From contig NZ_FNLC01000002.1 of NCBI RefSeq assembly GCF_900104065.1, positions 664,995 to 728,994 on the forward strand: a stretch of 64,000 bases of DNA, written 5' to 3'. Position numbers and translations under genes: made by a program. Shown here piece after piece: positions 9,385 through 17,769 of the stretch (the first letter of the stretch is position 1; each line of letters opens with the position of its first letter). The notes beneath the pieces were generated by a model. It searched no databases. It worked only from the letters and a program-made list of their open reading frames with translations, and had not been told where the DNA came from. The DNA is from Natronobacterium texcoconense (GTDB taxonomy: Archaea > Halobacteriota > Halobacteria > Halobacteriales > Natrialbaceae).

Positions 9385-9924
9385 ATGCCTCGGTTTGAGT
9401 GTGAGACATGTGGGGAGAGTTTCAACAGCAAAATGAATCTTGAGTACCATCAGGATCTGGTCGACTGTAGCGCTCCCGAGCCATCACCGAACGAAGAATC
9501 ATCCTCGCAGTCATCTCCACGGGAATTAGTCGAAGCAGAGGCAACAGGGACCGTAATCACATATGACGAGGACCGGGGTTTCGGGTTTGTCGCAACTACA
9601 GACGTCACACGAACTCTCTCGAATGGTGACGAACTCATGGAGGAAGCCTTCTTTCACATCTCCGATATCGATTCAACATGGATCGAAGAAGGAGATCGGC
9701 TACAATTTGACGTCATTAGGAACGAAAAGGGATTGAAGTGTGAAGACATCGAGATCGTCTCTCGTAATCGGGATCGAGAGTCTTACGATAAGCCAGAGGA
9801 CGATTACACGAAATCCCGTCTGGGCTTCGGTCACCAAAAGGACGATACAAAATATGGTCCTGGGAAGGCATCCCCGACCGAACTCGATATTGAGAACTTC
9901 CGAGATGAACGTAAGTTCCGATGA
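9385..9924 (+). CDS. C2H2 zinc finger plus cold-shock domain protein
   Basis: A 179-aa protein. Residues 4-29 form a C2H2-like finger (FECETCGESFNSKMNLEYH followed by a cysteine). After an acidic linker, residues about 53-132 are a cold-shock/S1-like OB fold with the RNP1-type motif RGFGFVATTD and the RNP2-like AFFHISDID. It probably binds single-stranded RNA or DNA. A TATA-like AAATATAA lies just upstream. The tail is charged and disordered. The combination is uncommon; the role on this island is unknown. Confidence 0.75.
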   Translation: MPRFECETCGESFNSKMNLEYHQDLVDCSAPEPSPNEESSSQSSPRELVEAEATGTVITYDEDRGFGFVATTDVTRTLSNGDELMEEAFFHISDIDSTWIEEGDRLQFDVIRNEKGLKCEDIEIVSRNRDRESYDKPEDDYTKSRLGFGHQKDDTKYGPGKASPTELDIENFRDERKFR

Positions 9925-10016
9925 CCGACAGTCGAAGGAGCACTACGGGCGTTCGACCGACCCACCCCTTCTGCTTACCATAAACGTCTTCAATACCTAC
10001 TAGTAAATATAAATTC

Positions 10017-10484
10017 ATGTCCGGCACTATTGATAGTTCTACAACAATATACACGATCGGTTTTACGAAGAAAGATGCACGTACATTTTTTGGCCTCCTT
10101 GAGGACGCAAACATCCAACGTCTTTTCGATGTACGTCTCAATAACCGCTCTCAGTTAGCCGGCTTCGCCAAGCGAGATGATCTGAAATACTTCCTCGACT
10201 CGCTGCTCGAGATAGACTACGACCATCGTGAATCACTGGCTCCGACAAAAGAACTGCTCGATGCATGGCGTGATGATACTATCAGCTGGACCGAATACGA
10301 ACGAAGGTTCGAACAGTTGTTACGTGACCGCGAGATCGAGAAGACCCTAGATCCAGCTCTATTCGAAGAACCGACTGTGCTGCTTTGCAGTGAACATAAG
10401 CCTGAGTACTGTCACCGACGGCTTATTGTCGAGTACTTGAACGACCATTGGGGGAATGTCGAAGGTGTTCACCTAACGGGGTAG
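10017..10484 (+). CDS. DUF488 family protein
   Basis: A 155-aa protein with the DUF488 hallmarks: N-terminal TIGF, LFDVRLNNRSQLAGFAKRD, and C-terminal VLLCSEHKPEYCHRRLIVEYL with conserved Cys and His-Arg-Arg. The biochemical role of the family is not established. It starts a compact cluster with the next plus-strand gene five bases on and a DUF4326 gene after that, families I recall seeing together. An AT-rich TATA-like stretch directly precedes the ATG. Confidence 0.85.
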   Translation: MSGTIDSSTTIYTIGFTKKDARTFFGLLEDANIQRLFDVRLNNRSQLAGFAKRDDLKYFLDSLLEIDYDHRESLAPTKELLDAWRDDTISWTEYERRFEQLLRDREIEKTLDPALFEEPTVLLCSEHKPEYCHRRLIVEYLNDHWGNVEGVHLTG

Positions 10485-10488
10485 TCTT

Positions 10489-11190
10489 ATGCCAGACGCT
10501 ATCGAGATGGTTTGCCTAGCCAATTCGGAGAAGCACGGGGACCGCTGTGTAGCCGGGGTGCGGCTTGATACAGGCGGCTGGTTACGCCCTGTTTCGGACG
10601 ATACCGGTGCAGGACTCTTAGAGTCCCAATATGAGACTGTCTCGGGACATCATCCTGAACCGCTTGATACTGTCCGAGTTAAGCTTGATCACCAGTGGCC
10701 GAAGTACCATCAACCCGAAAACTGGGTCATCTCATCTGAGTCGTGGGAGCTCATTGATACTGAGTTGCACGATCGAGCGATATTAGCAATCAACGCTGCC
10801 CTCCAACGTGAAGGCACTATTTTGCATGATACAGCACATGCTATCCCGAAACGTGAGCTAACGAATACTCCTGTTTTTCGTTCTCTCACGCTTATTTCTC
10901 CAACTGAACCTACGTTTTACGTTCGTGAGAAGGACGATGGTACCATTCAACCACGAACAGCTTTTGAATTTGACGGACACGAATACGACCTCCCTATTAC
11001 TGATCCGACATGGCGACAGCAAGCCCGAACAGCAGGCGTCGGGTCACTTCCTTCCGAAGAGATTGTTAGCGACCACGAGGAAATCCTCTTCACGATTAGC
11101 CTAGGTGAAGCAAGTGACGAAAATAAGATGTGTTATAAAATTGTGGCTGCAGTTTTCTCTCTGCAGGCATCTCACCTGATTGGGTTTTAA
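10489..11190 (+). CDS. Dual OB-like domain protein
   Basis: A 233-aa protein starting MPDAIEMVCLANSEKHGDRC, followed by GGWLRPVSDD and repeated beta-strand stretches (DTVRVKLDHQWPKYHQPENW, PTFYVREKDD). This matches my memory of the dual OB-containing family. Such folds suggest nucleic-acid or nucleotide binding. It begins four bases after the DUF488 stop, so it is almost certainly cotranscribed, and it overlaps the convergent DUF4326 stop by four bases. Family assignment is from memory. Confidence 0.6.
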   Translation: MPDAIEMVCLANSEKHGDRCVAGVRLDTGGWLRPVSDDTGAGLLESQYETVSGHHPEPLDTVRVKLDHQWPKYHQPENWVISSESWELIDTELHDRAILAINAALQREGTILHDTAHAIPKRELTNTPVFRSLTLISPTEPTFYVREKDDGTIQPRTAFEFDGHEYDLPITDPTWRQQARTAGVGSLPSEEIVSDHEEILFTISLGEASDENKMCYKIVAAVFSLQASHLIGF

Positions 11191-11525
11191 TCTTCTTCTG
11201 GTTCCACTTCCAAATTTCCTCGGAGGTAAGCCAATATCACGTCCCCATGACAGGCTTTGGGCTTGCACCAACAGCCAAGTGTTTCTCCGCGCAGTTCCTC
11301 AACTGCCGCTCGGAAGTCGGGATCTGTTCTAATTTTCTTCTTGAACCATTTTTCATAGCGGTCAACACTCTCTTGCCGCGTATAGTCGCCACCGTCTTTT
11401 TTCAGCCTAAATGGGTTCCCGAATCGAGTATCTCGGTCAATCATCTGAACTCCCTCCTTCCCATATCGACTCACATTCACAAGCTCGGTCTTTGGCTCAC
11501 CTGTTAGTGTAGACTGATAACCCAT
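11187..11525 (-). CDS. DUF4326 family protein
   Basis: A 112-aa protein with typical DUF4326 elements: TELVNVSRYG, DRDTRFGNPFRLKKDGGDY, and GETLGCWCKPKACHGDVILAYL with a Cys-x-Cys and Cys-His pair. A catalytic role has been suspected for the family but is not shown. It is convergent with the dual-OB gene (four-base overlap of stops) and belongs to the same cassette as DUF488. Confidence 0.85.
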   Translation of the reverse strand: MGYQSTLTGEPKTELVNVSRYGKEGVQMIDRDTRFGNPFRLKKDGGDYTRQESVDRYEKWFKKKIRTDPDFRAAVEELRGETLGCWCKPKACHGDVILAYLRGNLEVEPEED

Positions 11526-11715
11526 GATTGGAGATCCTTGACGATGTTCTGTTCAGCTATATGGTGGTCCTGATACTAAACACTTACAACATCACCGAGA
11601 TGAGGATAGTTTGATCGCTATTGTACTACCAACCTTACTGCCTCAGAACGACTCTCAACCACCAAACCAAAACCATAATTTTGGCTATCTGACTATACAA
11701 CGTTACTGGAAATCT

Positions 11716-12660
11716 ATGGGAGCTCCATGGGTTGGGCGGTTTGCTCCGACATCAGAGATTCAATTGACTAATCATTCCGGTCGGGTTGGCGCTGTGGATG
11801 CATTGAATTGGGTGACAAAGGTAGCGAGCGCTGTGAAAGCGGACGTTCCGTATCAGGTATGGTCGTACTCAGACGGTGGGAGTATAGCGCACGTGATTGG
11901 GACACTTCGCGGTGTTAGAAAGTACATTCGGGCAGATATTCCGTTAATCTTTGTGTTTGATGGAGAGTTTTCGAGTTCGGTTCGCCAGATGACTGATCCA
12001 GAACGGTCGACCGAGGATACACCTTACCCACAAAATGAATTTTTCAGAGAGTCGATGGCAAAAACGTTGGACGCTCTTGATATCCCGTTTGTTAAGGAAT
12101 ATCCATTCGATGGAGAAGCTGGAGCAGCCATGTTGAATCGGGAGGGATACGCTGATTTTGTACTGTCAGATGACTGGGATGCACTTTTGTATGGAGCTGA
12201 AATCCAGATACGTGGTTTCACAGGCCAAGGTCCAGAGGAATTGATTAATCGGCGGGCACTTGAGGCCGAGACCGAATTTTCTCGAAGAGATTTAATCGAT
12301 ATTGCCATTCTTGTTGGGACGGATTATAATGATGGACTTCAAAACGTGAGTGCCGAGTCCGCGATGGATGCTCTCGAAATGTACGGTTCTCTTGAAGCCG
12401 TCTACGATCGTGTTAACGATCGAATGCCAGAAATTATATACGATTTGCGCGATCTATATCTTGATCCGCCCTCTTTTGACGGAGCAAACCTTCCGATTCT
12501 TACTGATCCACCGACACCCACTCCTAAACTAGATACTATTGAATCCTTGTTGACGGAATATGAAGTTCCACCTCAGCTAATTGAACAGGAACTATCTCAC
12601 CTTGAACGAGCACTAGCCCACAGTAAATCAAACAAGACATGCAGGCGTGGGGACAAGTGA
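11716..12660 (+). CDS. FEN1/XPG-type nuclease (flap endonuclease-like)
   Basis: A 314-aa protein in the 5' nuclease superfamily. Signatures in order: VGAVDALNW, the metal Asp of LIFVFDGE, the acidic cluster of FDGEAGAAML, SDDWDALLYGA (FEN1: SEDYDALLFG) and DIAILVGTDYNDG of the helix-hairpin-helix region. Cellular FEN1 cuts 5' flaps in replication and repair. This copy is divergent and, with no visible PIP-box tail (it ends in a Lys/Arg-rich stretch), is unlikely to be the housekeeping enzyme. The frame opens at 11611, but ATG 11716 (MGAPWVGRFA) aligns with the usual FEN1 start. Confidence 0.75.
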   Translation: MGAPWVGRFAPTSEIQLTNHSGRVGAVDALNWVTKVASAVKADVPYQVWSYSDGGSIAHVIGTLRGVRKYIRADIPLIFVFDGEFSSSVRQMTDPERSTEDTPYPQNEFFRESMAKTLDALDIPFVKEYPFDGEAGAAMLNREGYADFVLSDDWDALLYGAEIQIRGFTGQGPEELINRRALEAETEFSRRDLIDIAILVGTDYNDGLQNVSAESAMDALEMYGSLEAVYDRVNDRMPEIIYDLRDLYLDPPSFDGANLPILTDPPTPTPKLDTIESLLTEYEVPPQLIEQELSHLERALAHSKSNKTCRRGDK

Positions 12661-12837
12661 AAGCCTTCGAGTTTCTCGGAGAAGACTCACAATAGACTGG
12701 ATACGTTGAGCTACGAATGAGATTGCTCTGGCTGCTATAATGCTCGTAGTTTTCAATTTCACTAGGTTCGAGAACACAGCTATACAACACGCTCCCGTAT
12801 CAGCCTCAAAGGATTCTAATTGCTCGCTGAACCCTGT

Positions 12838-13881
12838 TCATAGTTCCTCGAATTGCTCAACTAGCGCGAGATCGCGTTCGAGACGCGGTTCGACGACGGG
12901 GCTACGAATATCGATGTCAAGTTGTTCTTGCTGCCATTCCAGTCCTCTTTTCCCAGACCAAACGCCATACAGCGTGACTTTTGGAAGGGTGAGAACGCCG
13001 AACATCACTGCCATCACGTAGAGCGTGTTCGCGATGTCCGTCCAGGAGGCAGTCACTTTCCGTGGGAGATCGACCGGAAAGGTAACGTGTTGGGCCCAGA
13101 TGTCCTGTGCTCGTGCGTTGTCGACGAATTCGTAGTCGTTGCTGAACAAGAGCACGCGTTTCCGGTTGCCTTTGTCGTATCGTTCGTATGCATCAATGAT
13201 GTCGTCGTCACCGGTATCCGACGGGACGATGTCCACTGCTCGATTCGCCATGCGATTGCGGAACTCGTAGAGCCCGAGAACCCCTATTCGGTTTGCACCT
13301 GCTGGCTGGTCTTTGGTTCGAGCGAACTCCTGGCCGAACGCGTCCTCGAGGGTCTGCGTGGAAAACCGGTTATAGTACCAGTCCAGCTCTTCTTTGACGC
13401 CACCCGATAACGCGTATCCGTTCGTCGGTGGTCGTCCTTCGTCGTCAGTCGACCCTGTCACCGGATCGATATCGAGGATTTCCGGCAGACGGAAGCCGAA
13501 GAGGTTGGTGTCGTACGCGACCATGACAGGGTTGTGACCTGCCGTCAGGTCGGGGTGGGTGTGCCGGTCGAGAAACGTCTCGATCTCGTCGGCGTTCTCC
13601 GGTTCGACGAGGCCACCTGCAACAGCCGCTTTGACGTATTCGTTGTGCCCGGGAAGATCCTCGTATGGATCTTCTCCGAACTGCTGACGGACTGCGTCCC
13701 TGCTCTCTCGATAGCTGATCGTCCCCTGCGTGAACCGGACCGTACTCCGACGGCGTTTCTCGAGCTCGATTCGAAACAGTTCACCGACTGTATTGCAGGG
13801 GTGTTCCACGGAGATACTCGTTTTACCCGCGTCGTATAGCGCGTTGAGGACGGTCGTGAGATGGCGACGTGCGACCTCCAT
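12838..13881 (-). CDS. PIN-domain nuclease partner of the CARF protein
   Basis: A 347-aa protein. From residue about 118 it shows the acidic set of PIN-fold RNases: D124 in VMVAYDTN, E164/E165 in GGVKEELDW, an Asp run with the PIN-like pattern GDDDIIDAY at about 225-232, and D249 in LLFSNDYEFVDNA. About 115 N-terminal residues and 80 C-terminal residues lie outside this core. Its ATG shares a base with the stop of the CARF gene (TAATG), so the two are coupled. I infer an RNase whose activity is gated by the CARF partner. PIN is read from motifs, not a search. Confidence 0.65.
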   Translation of the reverse strand: MEVARRHLTTVLNALYDAGKTSISVEHPCNTVGELFRIELEKRRRSTVRFTQGTISYRESRDAVRQQFGEDPYEDLPGHNEYVKAAVAGGLVEPENADEIETFLDRHTHPDLTAGHNPVMVAYDTNLFGFRLPEILDIDPVTGSTDDEGRPPTNGYALSGGVKEELDWYYNRFSTQTLEDAFGQEFARTKDQPAGANRIGVLGLYEFRNRMANRAVDIVPSDTGDDDIIDAYERYDKGNRKRVLLFSNDYEFVDNARAQDIWAQHVTFPVDLPRKVTASWTDIANTLYVMAVMFGVLTLPKVTLYGVWSGKRGLEWQQEQLDIDIRSPVVEPRLERDLALVEQFEEL

Positions 13882-14348
13882 TAGACCACCTCCGTGAAAT
13901 CGATGAGATCGACCGCTGGACGCGGAATGTCGGGGAACAGCTGGCCGTAGAACTCGCTCGAGTCCAGCAACAGGTAGAACACGTGGTCGGCACCGTATCG
14001 AACACCTGCCTGGAACGCGATTGCCGACATATACTTGCGACCGGGTGTGATATCAACGGCGACCTGTTCGTTTGCTCCCGCATCCTCGATTCCTTCCCGA
14101 AAGAAATCGACTATCTCTGTGAAGGCCGTCTCTTCGGAGACGGTGTGAACGTCGACTGTCGTGTCTGCGTCGTACTCCTCACCGATCGTCTCCAGAAGTG
14201 GAACGACAGATGAGATGTCGTCTTCGACAGTCGGATTCGACAAGATTTGAACCGAGTCGGGGACGTAGCCGTCTTCACAGGCGGCCAGTAAGGGATTGGT
14301 CATCGCCTCGGTTGTGGGACTGGCAATTGTCAGCCAGTGACGGTCCAT
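13881..14348 (-). CDS. Stand-alone CARF-domain protein
   Basis: A 155-aa Rossmann-like protein. It starts with a beta strand and loop, WLTIASPTTEAMTNPLLA, and ends with the CARF hallmark VAVDITPGRKYMSAIAF followed by strand HVFYLLL. CARF domains bind cyclic oligoadenylates made by type III CRISPR complexes, and some degrade them. Here CARF is a separate polypeptide at the head of a two-gene operon with a PIN nuclease. No CRISPR array, Cas10 or other cyclase is in the window, so the ligand source is unknown. Alternative: a ring nuclease or a sensor of another nucleotide. Confidence 0.7.
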   Translation of the reverse strand: MDRHWLTIASPTTEAMTNPLLAACEDGYVPDSVQILSNPTVEDDISSVVPLLETIGEEYDADTTVDVHTVSEETAFTEIVDFFREGIEDAGANEQVAVDITPGRKYMSAIAFQAGVRYGADHVFYLLLDSSEFYGQLFPDIPRPAVDLIDFTEVV

Positions 14349-14476
14349 GCCTTTGTCACGTCGCCCAAACTACAAGTAACTATCCGTGCTGATTCTACGC
14401 AGGAAGCCTCCCCCGAATTTGCGGGAACACTTCGGTGATACATACTTTATTGTGGATGTGTATTTACCGATGTTTT

Positions 14477-15520
14477 ATGGACAGTTCTGGGAGTGACCTA
14501 ACGGATCGAGCGAAAAAACTCCGTCAACTGGCGTTGACAGACCCGGAACAGATCGATCCGGAGAAGTTGGCCGAAATTACCTCGACGCCAGTTGCACCGC
14601 CGGCGGCACACGGAGCTGCAATCGTCGCGTTGCTCAACGTGGCTCGCACTCGAGACGACATCGCCGAGCCGTTCGTCGAGCATCTGGGGCGGCTGCTCGG
14701 TCGTCCCTCACTCGAGACGCCGCTCGTGCTTCGCTGTCTTCGAGAGCTCGCACGGAACGATCCAGCTGCGGTACTCGAGCTTCGAGACGAGATTTCGGAT
14801 CGTATTTCGACCGATAGCACCGACGTCACGCAAGCAGCTACTGGCGTTTGTGTCGAGTTGGTGAACGAAGATCCGTCTTCGTTCGTCGATTTAGTTCCAA
14901 CGCTCGCAGCACTGCTCGAATCCGAGAACGAGCAAATCCGCAAGAATTCGGTGTACATCCTGTCAGAGGTGGCTCACGAGTATCCGGAGCAGGTGAAACC
15001 AGTCGTTCCCCAGTTGACCGACGGCGTCGTCGATCGAGATCGCACGTATCAAACCAATGCTCTCTCTGCGCTCGGTGCGATCGTCTCCAGCTATCCCACC
15101 GCCGGGACGAAGGCGACAGAGACGTTGGCCGATATCGCTGACTCGACAGCACCACCGAAAGTTCGTGCCAACGCCATCGGGCTTCTCGGAGACGTCGCGG
15201 TCGAGTATCCAGACGAGATCGTGGACCACGTACCGGTGCTCGTCGACTGTCTCCAGAGCAACGACGAGTTCGTCACAGGCAATGCAGCCGCTGCAATACT
15301 CCATATCGGCGCGGAGAACCCAGACGCAGCCGAAGACGCAATACCGGCTCTAGCCGAGTTAACCGATCACTCGTCACCGGTCGTTCGCCGAAACACGTGT
15401 CGAGCACTCGGCCAACTCAACGCTACAGTCGCCCTCGAGCAGTTGAAATCGACCGCTGAATCCGATCCCGACGAGACAGTTCGGTCAGTTGCCGCTCAGG
15501 CCGTCGATCGGATATCCTGA
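14477..15520 (+). CDS. HEAT-repeat protein
   Basis: A 347-aa protein built almost wholly of HEAT-like helical pairs, for example SENEQIRKNSVYILSEVA, APPKVRANAIGLLGDVA, NDEFVTGNAAAAILHIGA and SSPVVRRNTCRALGQL, repeating every 38-42 residues. Such solenoids bind other proteins or nucleic acids. The frame is open from 14435, but ATG 14477 (MDSSGSDLTDRAKKL) starts the soluble protein. It is divergent from the CARF-PIN operon (129 bp between starts); a functional link is possible but not shown. Confidence 0.75.
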   Translation: MDSSGSDLTDRAKKLRQLALTDPEQIDPEKLAEITSTPVAPPAAHGAAIVALLNVARTRDDIAEPFVEHLGRLLGRPSLETPLVLRCLRELARNDPAAVLELRDEISDRISTDSTDVTQAATGVCVELVNEDPSSFVDLVPTLAALLESENEQIRKNSVYILSEVAHEYPEQVKPVVPQLTDGVVDRDRTYQTNALSALGAIVSSYPTAGTKATETLADIADSTAPPKVRANAIGLLGDVAVEYPDEIVDHVPVLVDCLQSNDEFVTGNAAAAILHIGAENPDAAEDAIPALAELTDHSSPVVRRNTCRALGQLNATVALEQLKSTAESDPDETVRSVAAQAVDRIS

Positions 15521-15524
15521 GCGT

Positions 15525-16832
15525 TCATCCGCCTATCCCATAGACGGTAACCTCGCGTTCATCGACGCTTTCGGCAGCTTCGACGCGGACGGGGAACGAG
15601 TCGTCCTGTTCTACCGGATACGTTTCGAACTCGAGCGTAACCTGCTCGGTCGAACCAGCAGCAACCGAGACGGATCGCGTATCCACGACCTCTGGGTCCT
15701 CGCCCACAACGAGTGCCACCTCCATCGTGGCAGTTTGGTCGCTCCCGTTCTCGAGCATGGCAGTCACCTCGAGAGTTTCACCACCTGTTATGGGCTCGTT
15801 CGTCTCGAGGATCGTCACATCGACCGCGTCGATACCATCGTCTCCGTTCTCTGTGTCATCGTCGAGCGACGCATCCTCGTCGTACACCCACTGGTCGCTA
15901 ATCGTCAGCAGATTGTTTTCGTCACGCACCCAGGCTTCGGTTTCACAGGTGTGGCAGCCCCCTCCTTCTGTCGTAGCTGTATCAGTGGTACCGCTCACTT
16001 CGGAGAGCGTGAACTGATCCGTCTGTGTCATCCACCAGATAACGCGGTCGAGTTCTGCATCACCTGCCGAGACCTCGACCTCCAGTTCGTAGTCCCCCTC
16101 AGTGGGGACCTCGGTCCTCTCGGGATATGCGGCGTCAATAGAAGGTGGTGCTTCTCCATCCGCGGATACCGTGACTTCCCACTGGGTCATCAGACGTGGG
16201 TCGTCGCCGACTGTTGTGGCGATGTCGTAGGTCCCTTCGGACTCGAACGTGTGCGTCGCGAACTCGACACCCTCTTCAGCAGCGTATACGTCGGACCACG
16301 CACTCATTGCAGGTCCTCGATGTTCGGTGTCGAAGTACCAATTCAATCCACCGTCCCAGGGATCGGTATTGACCTCGAACATGACCGTCGTCTCCGGCTG
16401 GATCGTGAGTTCTCGGGCCGGCTCGGCATACTGCTCGTCGAACTCGTCGAGACCGAATACCTCGACGGACGTTTCGGCTCGACTATCCCCCATCTCGACG
16501 GCTACGGGAAACTCACTGTCTTCCCGTACGGGAAACGTGTAGTACGAGAAGGAATCAACCGTCGTCGTCTCGCCGGGACCAAGCGTCACGATTCGTCTGC
16601 TCATCGTTTCCTGGCCCTCTCCGACCACCAGTTCGACTTCTCGTGAAATTTCAGTCGAACCCGTATTCTCGATTTCCGCAGTTACAGAGAGAGGTTGTCC
16701 TGCTTCAACCGGTGAGTCCGTTTCGAGAATCTCGATGGAAACGTCGTCGCTCTCGGGGCCGACGTTGGTCGGCCCTACAGCAACTATGCCGAACCCCGCT
16801 CCCACTCCCGACAGGTACTGTCTCCGGCGCAT
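15525..16832 (-). CDS. Exported protein with two CARDB-like domains
   Basis: A 435-aa protein. ATG 16832 gives a twin-arginine-type N-terminus (MRRRQYLSGVGAGFG), so it is expected outside the cell. Two related beta-sandwich domains, near the N-terminus (VSIEILETDSPVEAGQPLSV) and the C-terminus (VDVTILETNEPITGGETLEV), flank a PKD-like middle (TYDIATTVGDD). They resemble CARDB adhesion modules. The frame extends upstream to 17108 but there overlaps the neighbouring gene; the 16832 start leaves a five-base gap. Probably one operon with 16838-17371. Substrate unknown. Confidence 0.7.
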   Translation of the reverse strand: MRRRQYLSGVGAGFGIVAVGPTNVGPESDDVSIEILETDSPVEAGQPLSVTAEIENTGSTEISREVELVVGEGQETMSRRIVTLGPGETTTVDSFSYYTFPVREDSEFPVAVEMGDSRAETSVEVFGLDEFDEQYAEPARELTIQPETTVMFEVNTDPWDGGLNWYFDTEHRGPAMSAWSDVYAAEEGVEFATHTFESEGTYDIATTVGDDPRLMTQWEVTVSADGEAPPSIDAAYPERTEVPTEGDYELEVEVSAGDAELDRVIWWMTQTDQFTLSEVSGTTDTATTEGGGCHTCETEAWVRDENNLLTISDQWVYDEDASLDDDTENGDDGIDAVDVTILETNEPITGGETLEVTAMLENGSDQTATMEVALVVGEDPEVVDTRSVSVAAGSTEQVTLEFETYPVEQDDSFPVRVEAAESVDEREVTVYGIGG

Positions 16833-16837
16833 ATTTC

Positions 16838-17371
16838 TCAGCCAGAGCAATCCATCGATTCCTCGGCTGACCGCTGGGCGATTCCTATGTTGATGTCTCC
16901 TTCTTCGACAGCCATTTGCCGGATAGACCCGCGGAACCAGATCGATTGCCGTTCTCCTGATTCGAGGGTAATCTCTGTTTCCGAATCTAGCAGCTCGACA
17001 TTTCGTTCGTCGAGACAGTGATCGTGGCTGTTCGGTCCAGTCGTCGAGAGGTACAGCCGAGCAGGTCTTTCTGTACAGTTGTACGCTGTGAGGACGCCCG
17101 CTGACCACTCTTCACATTCGGGACATGCGTCTCGATCGAGTTCGCTGTCGTCACAGCTCCGGGTACAAACGACCTCCTTGGAATCGTCTGCTTCGGATAT
17201 TTCCTCAATATCCACGTCGTCGTGGTAGTTTGGTTCTTCGTCGTAGTCGTACGGATACGTCTGATCCTCGTGATCGGCTCCAACACTGCTTGCCCCAACT
17301 GCACCAGCACTGACCGTCCCCACCGTCGCCAGGATGACTCGCCGTAGAACCCCGTGATTGCTGTCGGACAT
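16838..17371 (-). CDS. Tat-exported cysteine-containing protein
   Basis: A 177-aa protein with a signal peptide of the Tat class (LRRVILATVGTVSAGAVGASS). The mature part is very acidic and has cysteines in CTRSCDDSELDRDACPECEEW and YNCTERPARLYLSTTG, possibly for metal or disulphides. It ends five bases before the CARDB gene and is probably cotranscribed with it. No family recognised. Confidence 0.65.
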   Translation of the reverse strand: MSDSNHGVLRRVILATVGTVSAGAVGASSVGADHEDQTYPYDYDEEPNYHDDVDIEEISEADDSKEVVCTRSCDDSELDRDACPECEEWSAGVLTAYNCTERPARLYLSTTGPNSHDHCLDERNVELLDSETEITLESGERQSIWFRGSIRQMAVEEGDINIGIAQRSAEESMDCSG

Positions 17372-17544
17372 TGTGGCACTCTATATCGCCCTTCGACCCC
17401 ATATGAAAAATACCTAACAATATTTCAAAAAAGTGAAGATCATAATGAGTGGTGACGAGTTGGCTGAGTCGGCTTTATTGAAACGATCATAATATGATAA
17501 GAGTAGGCTGCTGAATAGAGAGTGTCTTCAGCACCAGATTGTAG

Positions 17545-17694
17545 GATCGACTATACCAAGTTGAAGTCTACCATACACATCGCCGAAGCGATGGAGGCCC
17601 AAATCATCCTGAGAACGTGATTACGCTCTGTTCTAACTCTTACCGACAGGTTCACCACGATGCTGATGAAGACAAGTTCAATCGAGAAGTCTGA
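17545..17694 (+). pseudogene. HNH nuclease C-terminal remnant
   Basis: A 49-codon open stretch with no start reads the second half of an HNH domain: YHTHRRSDGGPNHPENVITL, then CSNSYRQVHH. The second zinc cysteine is replaced by serine and the following histidine by tyrosine. It ends in TGA at 17692-17694. The rest of 17372-17769 has no gene; it holds only the promoter region of the gene at 17770. Confidence 0.6.
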
Positions 17695-17769
17695 GAGCGG
17701 AACTTAAAACATACTTGAGTAAATTGACCGTTACTCAAATTTATATGTTTGCAGTGTATCACATACGCT

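Noticed and set aside
12838-14348. CRISPR array near the CARF gene
   Set aside because: No regularly spaced direct repeat with unique spacers is visible here or elsewhere; the 52-bp repeats at 23481 are contiguous, with no spacers.
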